A stretch of 55,875 nt of DNA from an uncultured Rhodobiaceae bacterium (GTDB lineage Bacteria; Pseudomonadota; Alphaproteobacteria; Parvibaculales; Parvibaculaceae): positions 1-55,875 of the forward strand of contig CAJXOU010000012.1 of the NCBI GenBank assembly GCA_913057645.1, written 5' to 3'. Within the stretch, counting starts at the first letter, position 1, and each line of letters begins with the position of its first letter. The notes under the pieces were generated by a model. It saw only the letters and a list, made by a program, of their open reading frames with translations. It did not search any database and was not told the origin of the DNA. Shown one piece after another: positions 1-9,518 of this stretch. The translations under genes and the position numbers were made by a program.

Positions 1-57
1 GTGAATGGCCGGGTGGTGGTAGAAGAGTGCGTGGCGCGGGTGGCGAAGTGAGTCGAG

Positions 58-429
58 GTGATGGTGCGCGCGGAGAGGGGGGCGGGGGCGAGGGCGGCGG
101 AGGGCGGGTTGACGGTCGAGCGCGATAACGACAAGAATCCGGTCGTTGCGCTGCGCGAGATCGCGGAAAAGACGGTGATGCCGGACGAGCTGCGGGAAGA
201 CCTGATCGGCAGCCTGCAGAGCCGGGTCGAGACGGAAGAGCCGGAAGTCGAGAACATGCAGCTTCTCATGTCCGGCGAAGCGACTGGCGAGGTCCAGGAC
301 ACGTTCGGCGCGACGGAAGATGGCGGCGAGCGGATGAGCGAAGAAGACCTTCTTCGCGCCATTCAGAGCCAGATCGACTCGCCGCAGCAGAAGTCCGCCG
401 ATGCGGACGAGATGGACGGGGAAGACTGA
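58..429 (+). CDS. rpoZ: RNA polymerase omega subunit, N-terminus corrupted
   Basis: Omega is the small RNA polymerase subunit that helps beta' fold and assemble. From about residue 19 the protein matches alphaproteobacterial omega: [20 protein letters not shown], then an acidic C-terminus. Upstream in the same frame, codons from base 1 read NGRVVVEECVARVAK, a stop (49-51), then [10 protein letters not shown]. The spacing fits the usual MARVTVEDCV start residue for residue, so frame and length are kept while many residues are wrong. By hand count bases 1-120 are about 58% G and 14% C, unlike the rest. I infer sequencing error at a contig end rather than a true pseudogene. The open frame starts at GTG 58, but the natural start is at or just before base 1. 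A terminator follows. Confidence 0.85.
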   Translation: MMVRAERGAGARAAEGGLTVERDNDKNPVVALREIAEKTVMPDELREDLIGSLQSRVETEEPEVENMQLLMSGEATGEVQDTFGATEDGGERMSEEDLLRAIQSQIDSPQQKSADADEMDGED

Positions 430-484
430 AGACGGCGGCACGGGCCGGCTCAGCGGCTCAGGCCCAGACGTTAATCGGTTCAAG

Positions 485-520
485 CGCCGCCCGGCCGGAA
501 GGTGAGGGGCGGCGTTTTTT
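485..520 (+). terminator. Rho-independent terminator after rpoZ
   Basis: Stem CGCCGCCC (485-492) pairs with GGGCGGCG (507-514) and is followed at once by six T. It separates rpoZ from rsh, so rsh probably has its own promoter between about 520 and 590. Confidence 0.85.
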
Positions 521-591
521 GTTCTGGGCGAAGTCTTGCCCGGGAAATCACGTTAGGACGTTCGCAAGAGAGGATACGGAGAATCTCAGGC

Positions 592-2739
592 ATGTTGCGT
601 CAGTATGAGCTCGTCGATCGCGTGCTCGGCTACGATCCGAAAGCGGACGAAGCCCTGATCAACCGCGCCTATGTCTATGCCATGAAGCAGCACGGTTCCC
701 AGAAACGTGCGAGCGGCGACCCCTATTTCTCCCATCCGATCGAAGTGGCCGGCATTCTGACCGATCTGAAGCTCGACACCGCGACGATCGTAACGGCGCT
801 GCTTCACGATACGATCGAAGATACCGGTTCGACGATGGACGAGCTGACCAAGCTCTTCGGGCCGCAAGTCGCCGGCCTGGTGGACGGTGTCACGAAGCTC
901 ACGCGGATTGAACTTACCTCCGAACGTTCCAAGCAGGCCGAGAATTTCCGCAAGTTCCTGCTGGCCATGTCGAACGACATTCGCGTGCTGCTGGTCAAGC
1001 TCGCGGACCGGCTGCACAACATGCGGACGCTTCATTTCATTGCATCCGCGGAGAAACGGCAGCGCATCGCGCTCGAGACGATGGAAATCTATGCGCCGCT
1101 TGCCGGCCGCATGGGCATCCAGGAAATCCGCGAGGAACTGGAAGACCTTGCATTCAAGGAACTGAATCCCGAAGCGCGCGAAGCCCTGATCAAGCGGCTC
1201 AACGAATTTCGCGAAGCGAGCGGCGACTCTGTGAAGAAGATCGCCGACGAGATCAAGGCGAAGCTCGAAGAGGGCGGCCTTTCGTGCGAAGTGATCGGAC
1301 GCGAAAAGCGGCCCTATTCGATGTGGCGGAAGATGGAGCGTCGCGCGATTTCGCTGGAACAGCTTTCCGACATCTTCGGTTTTCGCGTGATCGTGGACGA
1401 CGTGCCGGACTGTTATCGCGCGCTTGGTGCGCTGCATACGACATGGCCGATGGTGCCGGGACGTTTCAAGGACTACATCTCGACACCGAAGGCGAACGGA
1501 TATCGTTCGCTGCACACGACGATGATCGGGCCGCAGAAGAAGCGTGCGGAAGTACAGATCAGAACGCTCAAGATGCATGAGGTTGCGGAATACGGCATCG
1601 CGGCGCACTGGCTCTACAAGGAGGGGAACGAGGAGGACGCGTCTGGCGAGTTCGCCGGCACGTTCCGCTGGCTGCGCCAGCTCATCGAAATGCTGGAACA
1701 TGGCGCGTCGCCGGAAGAGTTTCTGGAGCATACGAAGCTGCAGATGTTCTCCGACCAGGTTTTCTGCTTCACGCCGAACGGACTTCTCATCACATTACCG
1801 CGCGGCGCGACGCCTATCGACTTCGCCTACGCGGTGCATACCGAGATCGGGGATACCTGTGTCGGCTGCAAGATCAACGGCCGGCACATGCCGTTGCGGA
1901 CGCGGCTCGAGAACGGCGACGAAGTGGAGATCATCCGTTCGCAGGCGCAGAGGCCGTCCCCCGCATGGGAGGCATTTGTCGCGACAGGCAAGGCTCGCTC
2001 GGCGATCCGCAGATCCATCCGGGCGACCAAGCAGGCGGAGTTCGGACGTCTTGGGCGTCAGATCGTGAAGAGTGCGTTCGACGCTGCGGGACGGGAAGTC
2101 AGCGACACGATACTGGAACGCGCTCTCGGCCCGCTTCGCAAAAGCGATGTCAACGACCTGCTTGCGTCCGTCGGCGACGGAACCTTGAGCCCTCAGCATG
2201 TCCTGCAGACGGTCTATCCCGAGGACCCCGCGCCAAAGAATGGCCGCAAGCGCAATATCAAATCGAACGGCAAGGACGAACGCGACGGTTCCGTGCGCGT
2301 TACGGGGCGGGCCTCCGGTCTCGCGATCCGCTTCGCGCCCGATATGTATCCGCTGCCGGGCGAACGTATTGTCGGCATCATGATGCCGGGCGAAGGTATT
2401 ACGATCTATCCGATCGACGCGCCGGCGCTTGAAGAGTTCGATGGCGACACGTTGCGCTGGATCGATGCAACATGGGACATCGATCCCGACCATCCACAGA
2501 CTTTTCCGACAAGACTGCGCGTGACGGCGAAGAACGAAGTCGGTTCACTGGGCCATATCGCAACGCTTATTGCCGATTATGGAAGCAATATTTCGAATCT
2601 GTCGCTTGCCCAGCGCGACATGGATTTCTACGACATCCAGATCGACATCGAGGTCAGGGATCTGAAGCACCTGACGCGCATCATGTCGGCACTGAACGGT
2701 CTTTCCTGCGTCAACACGGTCGTCCGCCCGCGGCGATGA
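592..2739 (+). CDS. rsh: Bifunctional (p)ppGpp synthetase/hydrolase, Rsh family
   Basis: A 715-residue RelA/SpoT homologue that makes and degrades the stringent-response alarmone (p)ppGpp in the cytoplasm. Domains in order: HD hydrolase (His48, His72-Asp73, Glu76-Asp77 in LLHDTIEDTG), synthetase (EKRPYSMWRKM, STPKANGYRSLHTT, EVQIRT), TGS (from about residue 390, VFCFTPNGLLITLPRG) and a C-terminal ACT domain. An intact HD motif implies hydrolase activity. The frame is open from 502, but that lies in the rpoZ terminator; ATG 592 gives the usual MLRQYELVDRV start. The product name is firm; relA versus spoT naming is arbitrary in alphaproteobacteria. Confidence 0.96.
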   Translation: MLRQYELVDRVLGYDPKADEALINRAYVYAMKQHGSQKRASGDPYFSHPIEVAGILTDLKLDTATIVTALLHDTIEDTGSTMDELTKLFGPQVAGLVDGVTKLTRIELTSERSKQAENFRKFLLAMSNDIRVLLVKLADRLHNMRTLHFIASAEKRQRIALETMEIYAPLAGRMGIQEIREELEDLAFKELNPEAREALIKRLNEFREASGDSVKKIADEIKAKLEEGGLSCEVIGREKRPYSMWRKMERRAISLEQLSDIFGFRVIVDDVPDCYRALGALHTTWPMVPGRFKDYISTPKANGYRSLHTTMIGPQKKRAEVQIRTLKMHEVAEYGIAAHWLYKEGNEEDASGEFAGTFRWLRQLIEMLEHGASPEEFLEHTKLQMFSDQVFCFTPNGLLITLPRGATPIDFAYAVHTEIGDTCVGCKINGRHMPLRTRLENGDEVEIIRSQAQRPSPAWEAFVATGKARSAIRRSIRATKQAEFGRLGRQIVKSAFDAAGREVSDTILERALGPLRKSDVNDLLASVGDGTLSPQHVLQTVYPEDPAPKNGRKRNIKSNGKDERDGSVRVTGRASGLAIRFAPDMYPLPGERIVGIMMPGEGITIYPIDAPALEEFDGDTLRWIDATWDIDPDHPQTFPTRLRVTAKNEVGSLGHIATLIADYGSNISNLSLAQRDMDFYDIQIDIEVRDLKHLTRIMSALNGLSCVNTVVRPRR

Positions 2740-2775
2740 CCCGAGTTCCACCTCAAGCTGTCTACCGGTGAATAA

Positions 2776-3360
2776 ATGGATCAAGAAAAGGTTCTCAAGG
2801 AGTTCGAGAAGGCCGGAGCGCTTCTGAAGGGGCACTTCATCCTGTCGTCGGGGTTGCACAGCCCCGTGTTTCTGCAGAAAGCGCTTGTTTTCATGAACCC
2901 GGCGCGAACCGCGAAACTCTGCAAGGCGCTTGCCGCAAAGATCACCGCGGAGGTCAAGGGCCCGATCGATGCCATCGTTTCGCCTGCTGTCGGCGGCATC
3001 ATCCCGGGATACGAGACGGCGCGGCACATGAAGGTGCCGGCGATGTATGTGGAGCGGGAGAATGGAGAGTTCGTGCTTCGCCGCGGATTTCATCTCGAAA
3101 AAGGCATGCGCGTGGTGATGGTGGAGGACATCGTGACCACGGGCCTCTCGTCGCGGGAATGTATCGAGGCGATTCGGCAGACCGGCGCGAAGGTGGTCGC
3201 GGCTGCCTGCCTGATCGACAGGTCGGGCGGCAAGGCGAAGGTCGGCACAAAGCTCATTTCGCTCGCGCGCATTTCAATTCCCGCTTACCCGGCCGACAAG
3301 CTGCCGAAGGAACTTGCGGCAACACCCGCCGTGAAGCCCGGCAGCCGCCATCTAGCGTGA
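2776..3360 (+). CDS. pyrE: Orotate phosphoribosyltransferase
   Basis: Adds phosphoribose from PRPP to orotate to give orotidine 5'-phosphate, in de novo pyrimidine synthesis. At 194 residues it is of normal length. The type I PRPP-binding loop [14 protein letters not shown] lies near residues 113-126, the flexible-loop part [13 protein letters not shown] just before it, and [10 protein letters not shown] near residue 73. It follows rsh by 36 bases and is probably co-transcribed with the downstream genes. Confidence 0.95.
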   Translation: MDQEKVLKEFEKAGALLKGHFILSSGLHSPVFLQKALVFMNPARTAKLCKALAAKITAEVKGPIDAIVSPAVGGIIPGYETARHMKVPAMYVERENGEFVLRRGFHLEKGMRVVMVEDIVTTGLSSRECIEAIRQTGAKVVAAACLIDRSGGKAKVGTKLISLARISIPAYPADKLPKELAATPAVKPGSRHLA

Positions 3361-3372
3361 GGGAGTTCCCGG

Positions 3373-3993
3373 TTGTTTCGCCGCCGCGTCGATCTGCACC
3401 CGATTGAGAAGCTGAAGGAAATCTTCTGGCCGCGTTCCGGCTGGAAGAGGGCGATTCAGTACGGGTGGCGGCGTGTGTGGCGTCTTTCGGGTACGCCGCA
3501 TGCGATCGCGCTTGGCGTGGCGGCCGGCGCGTTTTCGTCCTGCACGCCCTTTCTCGGATTCCACATTCTCGTCGCCATGCTGATTGCGTGGGTGATCCGG
3601 GGCAATCTGATCGCAAGCGCGCTCGGCACGTTCATCGGAAACCCGATAACCTTCCCCGTCATATGGCTGGTGGTATTCGAGGTGGGCCGGTACATCGTCG
3701 GGGCGCCGGCGGGCAGCGATCCGAACATAGCCCACGCCATGCAGCAGGCCGGCGCCTTTGACCGGATTCTGCCCAGTCTCGTGCCGTTGGCCGTGGGCTC
3801 CGTTCCCGTGGGAATCGTTCTCGGTTGTGTCTTTTATGTCCTTACGCGCAGCGGTGTCGAAGCCTATCAATCGCAGAGGCGGAAACTGCTGGCCGAGCGC
3901 GCGAATGCGCGGCTCCAGACCTCAGCCCCGCAAACGGCGCCCGACGTGAACCATGCAGCAGGCATGGGACTGGAAAAGGGAGACGCGACATGA
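3373..3993 (+). CDS. DUF2062 membrane protein
   Basis: A 206-residue inner-membrane protein with the DUF2062 signature: [25 protein letters not shown], then IGNPITFP and two more hydrophobic helices (roughly residues 50-80, 90-115 and 140-165). Its role is unknown. A TTG start at 3373 is used because GGGAG sits about 8 bases upstream and the protein begins [16 protein letters not shown], typical of the family. The stop overlaps the pdxJ start (ATGA), so the two genes are translationally coupled. Confidence 0.85.
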   Translation: MFRRRVDLHPIEKLKEIFWPRSGWKRAIQYGWRRVWRLSGTPHAIALGVAAGAFSSCTPFLGFHILVAMLIAWVIRGNLIASALGTFIGNPITFPVIWLVVFEVGRYIVGAPAGSDPNIAHAMQQAGAFDRILPSLVPLAVGSVPVGIVLGCVFYVLTRSGVEAYQSQRRKLLAERANARLQTSAPQTAPDVNHAAGMGLEKGDAT

Positions 3994-4787
3994 GCAATGC
4001 CGGCGGCAAGAGTGCGCCCGGATATCTGCGGCTCGGTGTCAATATCGACCACGTCGCCACGATACGGAACGCGCGCGGCAACGATCACCCCGATCCGACC
4101 CGTGCGGCGAAACTTGCTGAAGAAGCGGGAGCCGACGGTATCACGGCGCATTTGCGCGAAGATCGCCGTCACATCCGCGATGCCGACATCGCGAGGTTGA
4201 AAGACGAGATCGGTTTGCCGCTCAACCTCGAAATGGCGGCGACGCCGGAGATGCTTGCAATCGCGCTCCGGCACAAGCCGCATGCATGCTGCATCGTGCC
4301 GGAGCGCCGGGAAGAAGTGACCACGGAAGGCGGTCTCGACGCCGCAGGGCTTCACAATCACCTGAAGCCCATCGTCGACCGGCTTGGCGATGCGGGAATT
4401 CGCGTTTCCCTCTTCATCAATGCGGAGAAGCGTCAGTTGGAAGCCGCGAGATCCCTCGGCGCGCCCGTCGTGGAGCTGCATACCGGGGCCTATTGCGATG
4501 CCGCAATGGAGCGGCAGAGCGCCAAGCGCGATGCGGAGCTGGCGAGGCTTGCCGCCGCCGCGCGCGAAGGAACGGCGCTCGGCCTTGAAGTTCATGCGGG
4601 GCACGGACTTACCTTCGATACCGTCGGGCCCGTTGCCGCCCTGCCGGAACTCGCCGAACTCAATATCGGACATTTCCTTGTCGGTGAGGCGATTTTCGTC
4701 AGCCTCGGCGAAAGCATACGGTTGATGCGCGCCGCAATGGATGCCGCGCGGCCTGCTTCGGACGCAAGCCACAAGGCCTCACGATGA
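3990..4787 (+). CDS. pdxJ: Pyridoxine 5'-phosphate synthase
   Basis: Condenses 1-deoxy-xylulose 5-phosphate with 3-amino-2-oxopropyl phosphate to make pyridoxine 5'-phosphate, the last ring-forming step of DXP-dependent vitamin B6 synthesis. The 265-residue TIM barrel shows [63 protein letters not shown] and [13 protein letters not shown], all family marks. The ATG at 3990 overlaps the previous stop, and its own stop overlaps acpS (ATGA at 4784), a tight coupled array. Confidence 0.96.
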   Translation: MSNAGGKSAPGYLRLGVNIDHVATIRNARGNDHPDPTRAAKLAEEAGADGITAHLREDRRHIRDADIARLKDEIGLPLNLEMAATPEMLAIALRHKPHACCIVPERREEVTTEGGLDAAGLHNHLKPIVDRLGDAGIRVSLFINAEKRQLEAARSLGAPVVELHTGAYCDAAMERQSAKRDAELARLAAAAREGTALGLEVHAGHGLTFDTVGPVAALPELAELNIGHFLVGEAIFVSLGESIRLMRAAMDAARPASDASHKASR

Positions 4788-5185
4788 TCATCGGTATCGG
4801 CAGCGATCTGATCGATATCAGGCGGGTGGAGCAGACGCTGGAGCGCTTCGGCGATCGCTTCGTCGAACGGATATTCACCGAGGTCGAGCAGCGGAAGTCC
4901 GAGAGCCGGCGCATGCGAGCCGCGTCCTATGCCAAGCGATTCGCGGCGAAGGAGGCCTGTTCAAAAGCGCTCGGAACGGGCATTCGGCGCGGCGTGTTCT
5001 GGAAGGATATGGGGGTCGTCAACATACGGGGCGGCCAGCCGACCATGGCGCTGACAGGGGGCGCACTGGTTCGGCTCGAGGAGATCACTCCGCCGGGGAT
5101 GGCTCCCGTCATTCACCTCACGATCACCGACGATCACCCGCTGGCGCAGGCTTTCGTCATCATTTCCGTCGTGCCGAAAACCTAG
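4784..5185 (+). CDS. acpS: Holo-[acyl-carrier-protein] synthase
   Basis: Moves 4'-phosphopantetheine from CoA to a serine of acyl carrier protein. At 133 residues it is the usual AcpS size. GIGSDLIDI at residues 4-12 carries the magnesium-binding Asp8; [13 protein letters not shown] carries the conserved Glu and Lys. The pdxJ-acpS-lepB-rnc-era order is common in alphaproteobacteria. Confidence 0.95.
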   Translation: MIIGIGSDLIDIRRVEQTLERFGDRFVERIFTEVEQRKSESRRMRAASYAKRFAAKEACSKALGTGIRRGVFWKDMGVVNIRGGQPTMALTGGALVRLEEITPPGMAPVIHLTITDDHPLAQAFVIISVVPKT

Positions 5186-5251
5186 GGTTTAGGGCAGACG
5201 GGCTGTCCCTTTATGGTATGGTCCGCCGGATTTCAAAGGGAGCCCCGCGGA

Positions 5252-6028
5252 ATGGCGAAAAGCTGGAAGATGGCGATGAGCGAAAATGCCAGGAAACTTC
5301 GTGGCAGTTCGCTGGCCGAGAATGTCCGGACGATCGGCTATGCGCTGCTGATCGCGCTGTTCATCAGGGCGCTCCTGTTCCAGCCGTTCTTCATTCCCTC
5401 CAGCTCCATGGAGTCGACGCTGCTGATCGGCGACTATCTCTTCGTCGCGAAATACAGCTATGGCTATTCACGGCATTCGCTGCCGTTCTCGCCGCCGATT
5501 TTCAGCGGGCGCATCGCGGGCGTGCAGCCGGAGCGCGGAGATATTGCGGTTTTCAAGCAGCCGATCGACAACCGTACCGATTTCATCAAGCGCGTGATCG
5601 GCCTTCCCGGCGACACGGTGCAGATGAAGGGCGGCGTGCTTTATCTGAACGACAAGGCCGTGCCGCGCGTGCGCGTGGACGATTTCATCCAGCGCGACGC
5701 GGCGGGCAACGTGCATCGCATTCCGCAATACAGGGAAACGCTGCCGAACGGCGTGTCCTACATCACGCTGGACCGTATGCGCGACAGCGTCTGGGACAAT
5801 ACGGGGCTCTATATCGTGCCGGCGGGCCACTATTTCATGATGGGCGACAATCGCGACAATTCGAGCGACAGCCGCGTGCCGGATGCGGTTGGGTATGTGC
5901 CTTTCGAAAACCTGATCGGCAAGGCGGAGATCATCTTCTTTTCCGCGGATGGCAGCGCCGCGTTCTGGCAGTTCTGGAGATGGCCGTCCGCGATACGCTG
6001 GGACCGCATCGGCAAATGGACCGAGTGA
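5252..6028 (+). CDS. lepB: Signal peptidase I
   Basis: Cleaves signal peptides of Sec and Tat exported proteins at the periplasmic face. From ATG 5252 the protein has 258 residues: a single N-terminal membrane helix (about residues 27-47), the Ser nucleophile Ser52 in PSSSMESTL, general-base Lys113 in FIKRVIGLPGD and the GDNRDNSSDSR box. ATG 5252 is chosen because AAAGGGA precedes it at good spacing; the frame is open from 5213. It overlaps the rnc start by 13 bases. Confidence 0.94.
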   Translation: MAKSWKMAMSENARKLRGSSLAENVRTIGYALLIALFIRALLFQPFFIPSSSMESTLLIGDYLFVAKYSYGYSRHSLPFSPPIFSGRIAGVQPERGDIAVFKQPIDNRTDFIKRVIGLPGDTVQMKGGVLYLNDKAVPRVRVDDFIQRDAAGNVHRIPQYRETLPNGVSYITLDRMRDSVWDNTGLYIVPAGHYFMMGDNRDNSSDSRVPDAVGYVPFENLIGKAEIIFFSADGSAAFWQFWRWPSAIRWDRIGKWTE

Positions 6029-6690
6029 ACGCCAGGCTCGAAGCGCGATTGGCCCATGAATTCAAGGACATGGGCCTGATCAAGCGGGCGCTTACGCATC
6101 CGAGCGCGGAAGGGGCGGACTATCAGCGCTTCGAATTTCTCGGCGACCGGGTGCTCGGCCTCGTGATCGCGGGGCGGCTCCTGAGAGACTTTCCGCAGGC
6201 GGACGAAGGCGAATTGGCCATTCGTTACAATGCCTTGGTGCGCAAGGAAGCGTGCGCGGAGGTGGCGGAACGGATCGGCCTCGGCGCGCACATCGTGATG
6301 GGCGCGGGCGAGGCGAAGGCCGGCGGAAGGCAGAAATCCGCCATTCTTGCGGATGCCTGCGAGGCGGTGATCGCGGCGCTCTATCTCGATGGCGGGCTTG
6401 CGGCGGCGGCACGTTTCATCGAGGCTGAATGGGCGTATCTTATTGAAAAGTCTGGAGAAGTTCAGCAGGACGCGAAGACGGCCCTGCAGGAATGGGCGCA
6501 GGGACAGGGACGACCCGTGCCGAAATACGATCTGATCGACCGGACCGGGCCGGACCATGCCCCGGAGTTCACCGTGGCGGTCACTGTCGAAGGCGCGAAG
6601 CCCTTGCAGGCAAAGGGAAATTCGAAGCGGCAGGCGGAGCAGACGGCGGCGCAGGCCATGCTCGAAAAGCTCGGCGTATGGGCTACCTGA
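6016..6690 (+). CDS. rnc: Ribonuclease III
   Basis: Double-strand-specific endoribonuclease that processes rRNA precursors and structured mRNAs. The 224-residue protein has the catalytic signature FEFLGDRVLGL near residues 38-48, ADACEAVIAALYLDGG with the second set of acidic metal ligands, and a C-terminal double-stranded RNA-binding domain (about residues 155-222, ending KGNSKRQAEQTAAQAMLEKL). ATG 6016 lies inside the end of lepB; a GTG at 6025 overlapping the lepB stop is an alternative start. Confidence 0.95.
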   Translation: MDRVNARLEARLAHEFKDMGLIKRALTHPSAEGADYQRFEFLGDRVLGLVIAGRLLRDFPQADEGELAIRYNALVRKEACAEVAERIGLGAHIVMGAGEAKAGGRQKSAILADACEAVIAALYLDGGLAAAARFIEAEWAYLIEKSGEVQQDAKTALQEWAQGQGRPVPKYDLIDRTGPDHAPEFTVAVTVEGAKPLQAKGNSKRQAEQTAAQAMLEKLGVWAT

Positions 6691-6737
6691 GGATAAGTCG
6701 CGACTGACTGTCATCGTAATGTTATCGAAACGTCACA

Positions 6738-7682
6738 ATGGAAAATGAACACGCAAACGACAACGGCGGGAAGATGGCCGAACCGGGGATAACCCGGTGC
6801 GGTTTCGTCGCCATCATCGGCGCGCCGAATGCCGGCAAGTCGACCTTGCTCAACCAGCTCGTCGGATCGAAGGTCGCGATCGTCACGCACAAGGTGCAGA
6901 CGACGCGGACGCGCATCCGCGGCATCGCGATGGAGGGCAACACGCAGATCGTCTTCGTCGACACGCCCGGCATCTTCAAGCCGAAGCGGCGGCTCGACCG
7001 GGCGATGGTGGAAGCGGCCTGGGGCGGGGCGGGCGACGCCGACCTGATCGTGCTGATGGTCGACGTGGAGCGCGAACGCGAGGAAGACCTCGAGCAGATC
7101 ATGGCGGGGCTTTCCACGCAGGGCCGAAAAGCGATCCTTGTACTGAACAAGATCGATGCGGTGAGCCACGACAAGCTCCTGAAGATGGCGGCGCGGCTGA
7201 ACGAGAGCGGCATTTTCGACCAGACCTTCATGATTTCGGCGCTGTCGGGGAACGGGGTCGGCGATTTGCGCCGCTACATCGCGGAGCGGATGCCCGAGGG
7301 ACCGTGGCATTATCCGGAAGACCAGGCGGCCGACGTGCCGCTGCGCTCGCTCGCGGCGGAGGTGACGCGCGAGAAGCTCTTTCTCCGGCTGCACGACGAG
7401 CTTCCCTATTCGCTGACCGTCGAGACGGAGAGCTGGGAGACGAAGAAGGACGGTTCGATCCGGATTCAACAGGTGATCTTCGTCGAGCGCGACAGCCAGA
7501 AGAAGATCGCGCTCGGCAAGGGCGGACAGACGATCAAGACGGTCGGCCAGCTTGCGCGCGAGGAACTGCAGGAGATGCTGGAAACGAAGGTGCATCTCTT
7601 TTTGTTCGTGAAGGTGCGCGAGAACTGGTCGGACGACCGCGAACGCTACCGCGAGATGGGGCTCGATTTTCCGAAGGACTGA
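6738..7682 (+). CDS. era: GTPase Era
   Basis: Essential GTPase that binds 16S rRNA and helps mature the 30S subunit. The 314-residue protein carries GAPNAGKST (residues 28-36, P-loop), TTRTR (switch I), DTPG (G3), NKID (G4) and a C-terminal KH domain with IALGKGGQTIK. A short N-terminal extension precedes the G domain; ATG at about 6774 is a possible later start. It sits four bases before the dksA-like gene. Confidence 0.95.
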   Translation: MENEHANDNGGKMAEPGITRCGFVAIIGAPNAGKSTLLNQLVGSKVAIVTHKVQTTRTRIRGIAMEGNTQIVFVDTPGIFKPKRRLDRAMVEAAWGGAGDADLIVLMVDVEREREEDLEQIMAGLSTQGRKAILVLNKIDAVSHDKLLKMAARLNESGIFDQTFMISALSGNGVGDLRRYIAERMPEGPWHYPEDQAADVPLRSLAAEVTREKLFLRLHDELPYSLTVETESWETKKDGSIRIQQVIFVERDSQKKIALGKGGQTIKTVGQLAREELQEMLETKVHLFLFVKVRENWSDDRERYREMGLDFPKD

Positions 7683-7685
7683 GCG

Positions 7686-8033
7686 ATGGCGAAGGACGAG
7701 ACGTCCACCGCTTTCGAGAAGGCGCTCCGCGCCGAGCTCGACGAACTGCGCGCGCAGTCGGAGACGAGCGCCCAGTCGCGGGCGCCGGTGACGCTCGATC
7801 AGCAGAGCGTGGGGCGGCTGTCGCGGATGGATGCGATGCAGGCGCAGGCCATGGCGCAGGCGACCGAGCGGCGGCGGCTTTCGCGCATCAAACAGGTCGA
7901 GGCGGCGCTGAAGCGGATCGAGGACGGCGAATACGGCTATTGCCTGACCTGCGGCGAGGAGATCGAGGCGAAGCGGCTTGCCACCGATCCCGCCGCTCCG
8001 CTCTGCATCGGCTGTTCGCGCGGCGGTAATTGA
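7686..8033 (+). CDS. DksA/TraR-family C4 zinc-finger protein
   Basis: A 115-residue protein with an acidic, helical N-terminal half and a C4 zinc finger: CLTC near residues 80-83 and CIGC near residues 108-111. The family binds the RNA polymerase secondary channel, often with ppGpp. This one is shorter than classical DksA and lacks a clear long coiled coil with the DD tip, so it is closer to the short TraR/YocK-like members. It directly follows era and was probably transcribed with it. Confidence 0.85.
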   Translation: MAKDETSTAFEKALRAELDELRAQSETSAQSRAPVTLDQQSVGRLSRMDAMQAQAMAQATERRRLSRIKQVEAALKRIEDGEYGYCLTCGEEIEAKRLATDPAAPLCIGCSRGGN

Positions 8034-8177
8034 GGCGGGGTTGGTCGAGGCGCACCGAATATTCCATGCCGCATCCGAAGCCGGCGGGCGGCAGGGACGC
8101 CGGGCGGGTTTCGGCGACGGCAAGATGATTTGGCATTGGCCCGTTATCGGATACTCTCCCGCCGTCCGGGGAGCAGG

Positions 8178-8198
8178 CGCGCGCCGAACCGGCGCGCG
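8178..8198. other. GC hairpin before the CNNM/CorC gene
   Basis: A perfect 9-base-pair stem (CGCGCGCCG / CGGCGCGCG) with loop AAC, ending 15 bases before the next start codon. No T run follows, so it is not a standard terminator; it could affect mRNA stability or translation. Confidence 0.4.
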
Positions 8199-8213
8199 GG
8201 CCTGAAAGGAATC

Positions 8214-9518
8214 ATGCTTTACATCGAACTGTTGATCGTTCTCTCGCTGACCGTCGTGAACGGTCTTCTGGCGATGTCCGAACTCGCCCTTGTCTCGTCG
8301 AGGAAGGGGCGGCTCCAGCAGATGGCGAAGGAGGGGCACCGCGGCGCCAGCGCAGCGATTACCCTGATCAACGACCCGGGCCGCTTTCTTTCGACGGTGC
8401 AGATCGGCATCACGCTGGTGGGCGTCGTGGCGGGCGCCTTCAGCGGCGCGACGCTGGGCGAGCGGCTTGGCACCTGGTTGAAACAATACCCGCTCCTCTC
8501 CGAGCATGGCTACACGGCGGGGATTGTCGTGGTCATTGTGGCGATCACCTATCTTTCGCTCATCGTCGGTGAACTCGTACCCAAGCGGATTGCACTCACC
8601 AATCCCGAGAGGACCGCGAGCCTCGTGGCGCGGCCGATGCAGATGCTGGCGCGGGCTGCCTCGCCGGCTGTCTGGCTCCTCAAGATTTCCACCGACACGG
8701 TGCTGCGGCTGATCGGCCTCGGCGGCGCGCGGGAGACGACGATCAGCGAGGAGGAGGTGAAATCGCTTCTGGCGGAGGGGACACTCGCGGGTATTTTCGT
8801 TCCGCAGGAACGCGACATGATCGAGGGGGTCTTGAGGCTCGCGGACCGAACGGTCGCAGCGATCATGACGCCGCGTCCGGAAATCGTGTGGATCGACCGG
8901 AAGGCGGACGCCGCGAGCATTGCGCAGACCGTGCGGGAGAGCCGGGTTTCGCGGTTTCTCGTCTGCGACGGAACGGTGGACGAGGCGATAGGCGTTGTGC
9001 ATGCGAAGGACATGCTGCCGGACGCGCTGACGCATGAAGGCTTCTCGCTCGAGAAGGTGACGGTCCAGGCGCCGGTCGTGCCGGAGAACAAGGAAGTGCT
9101 GAAGCTTCTCGACCGTTTCAAGCGGGAGAGAATTCATATCGCCATCGTGGTGGACGAATACGGTGTGACGCGGGGGGTCGTCACGCTGACCGACATCCTG
9201 GAATCGATCGCGGGCGAACTGCCGGAAGCGGGCGAAGAGGATGAGCAGGCGATGCACCTGCGGAGCGACGGCTCCTGGCTCGTGGACGGAGCGATGCCCA
9301 TCGACAAACTGGCGGCGCAACTGAATCTCGACGAGATCGACGGCGGCTTCCATACAGCGGCGGGGCTCGTTCTCGATGCGCTCGGACACATTCCCGCCGC
9401 AGGGGAAGCATTGGACATCGGAGGTTATCGTTTCGAGGTCGCCGATATGGACGGAAGGCGGATCGACAAGCTGATCGTTACGCGGCTCCCGGAAAAGTCT
9501 GCCCATGGAATGGCGTGA
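8214..9518 (+). CDS. CNNM/CorC-type hemolysin-family membrane protein
   Basis: A 434-residue inner-membrane protein of the UPF0053 family, linked to magnesium/cobalt efflux or resistance. It has an N-terminal DUF21 domain with four hydrophobic helices (residues 1-180, with LSLTVVNGLLAMSELALVSSR), a CBS pair (about 200-330, MTPRPEIVWID and VVDEYGVTRGVVTLTDILE) and a C-terminal CorC_HlyC domain (about 350-430). ATG 8214 follows a good GAAAGGA site; the frame is open from 8130. The end overlaps recO by 14 bases. The substrate is not known. Confidence 0.88.
   Translation: MLYIELLIVLSLTVVNGLLAMSELALVSSRKGRLQQMAKEGHRGASAAITLINDPGRFLSTVQIGITLVGVVAGAFSGATLGERLGTWLKQYPLLSEHGYTAGIVVVIVAITYLSLIVGELVPKRIALTNPERTASLVARPMQMLARAASPAVWLLKISTDTVLRLIGLGGARETTISEEEVKSLLAEGTLAGIFVPQERDMIEGVLRLADRTVAAIMTPRPEIVWIDRKADAASIAQTVRESRVSRFLVCDGTVDEAIGVVHAKDMLPDALTHEGFSLEKVTVQAPVVPENKEVLKLLDRFKRERIHIAIVVDEYGVTRGVVTLTDILESIAGELPEAGEEDEQAMHLRSDGSWLVDGAMPIDKLAAQLNLDEIDGGFHTAAGLVLDALGHIPAAGEALDIGGYRFEVADMDGRRIDKLIVTRLPEKSAHGMA

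Noticed and set aside
502-591. Earlier start for rsh
   Set aside because: It would begin inside the rpoZ terminator stem; the extra 30 residues do not match the family.
6711-9506. Very long frame (931 codons) on the - strand over era, the DksA-like gene and the CNNM gene
   Set aside because: It is a shadow: the + strand holds three well-recognised proteins, while the - strand product is Arg/His/Pro-rich with no family motif.
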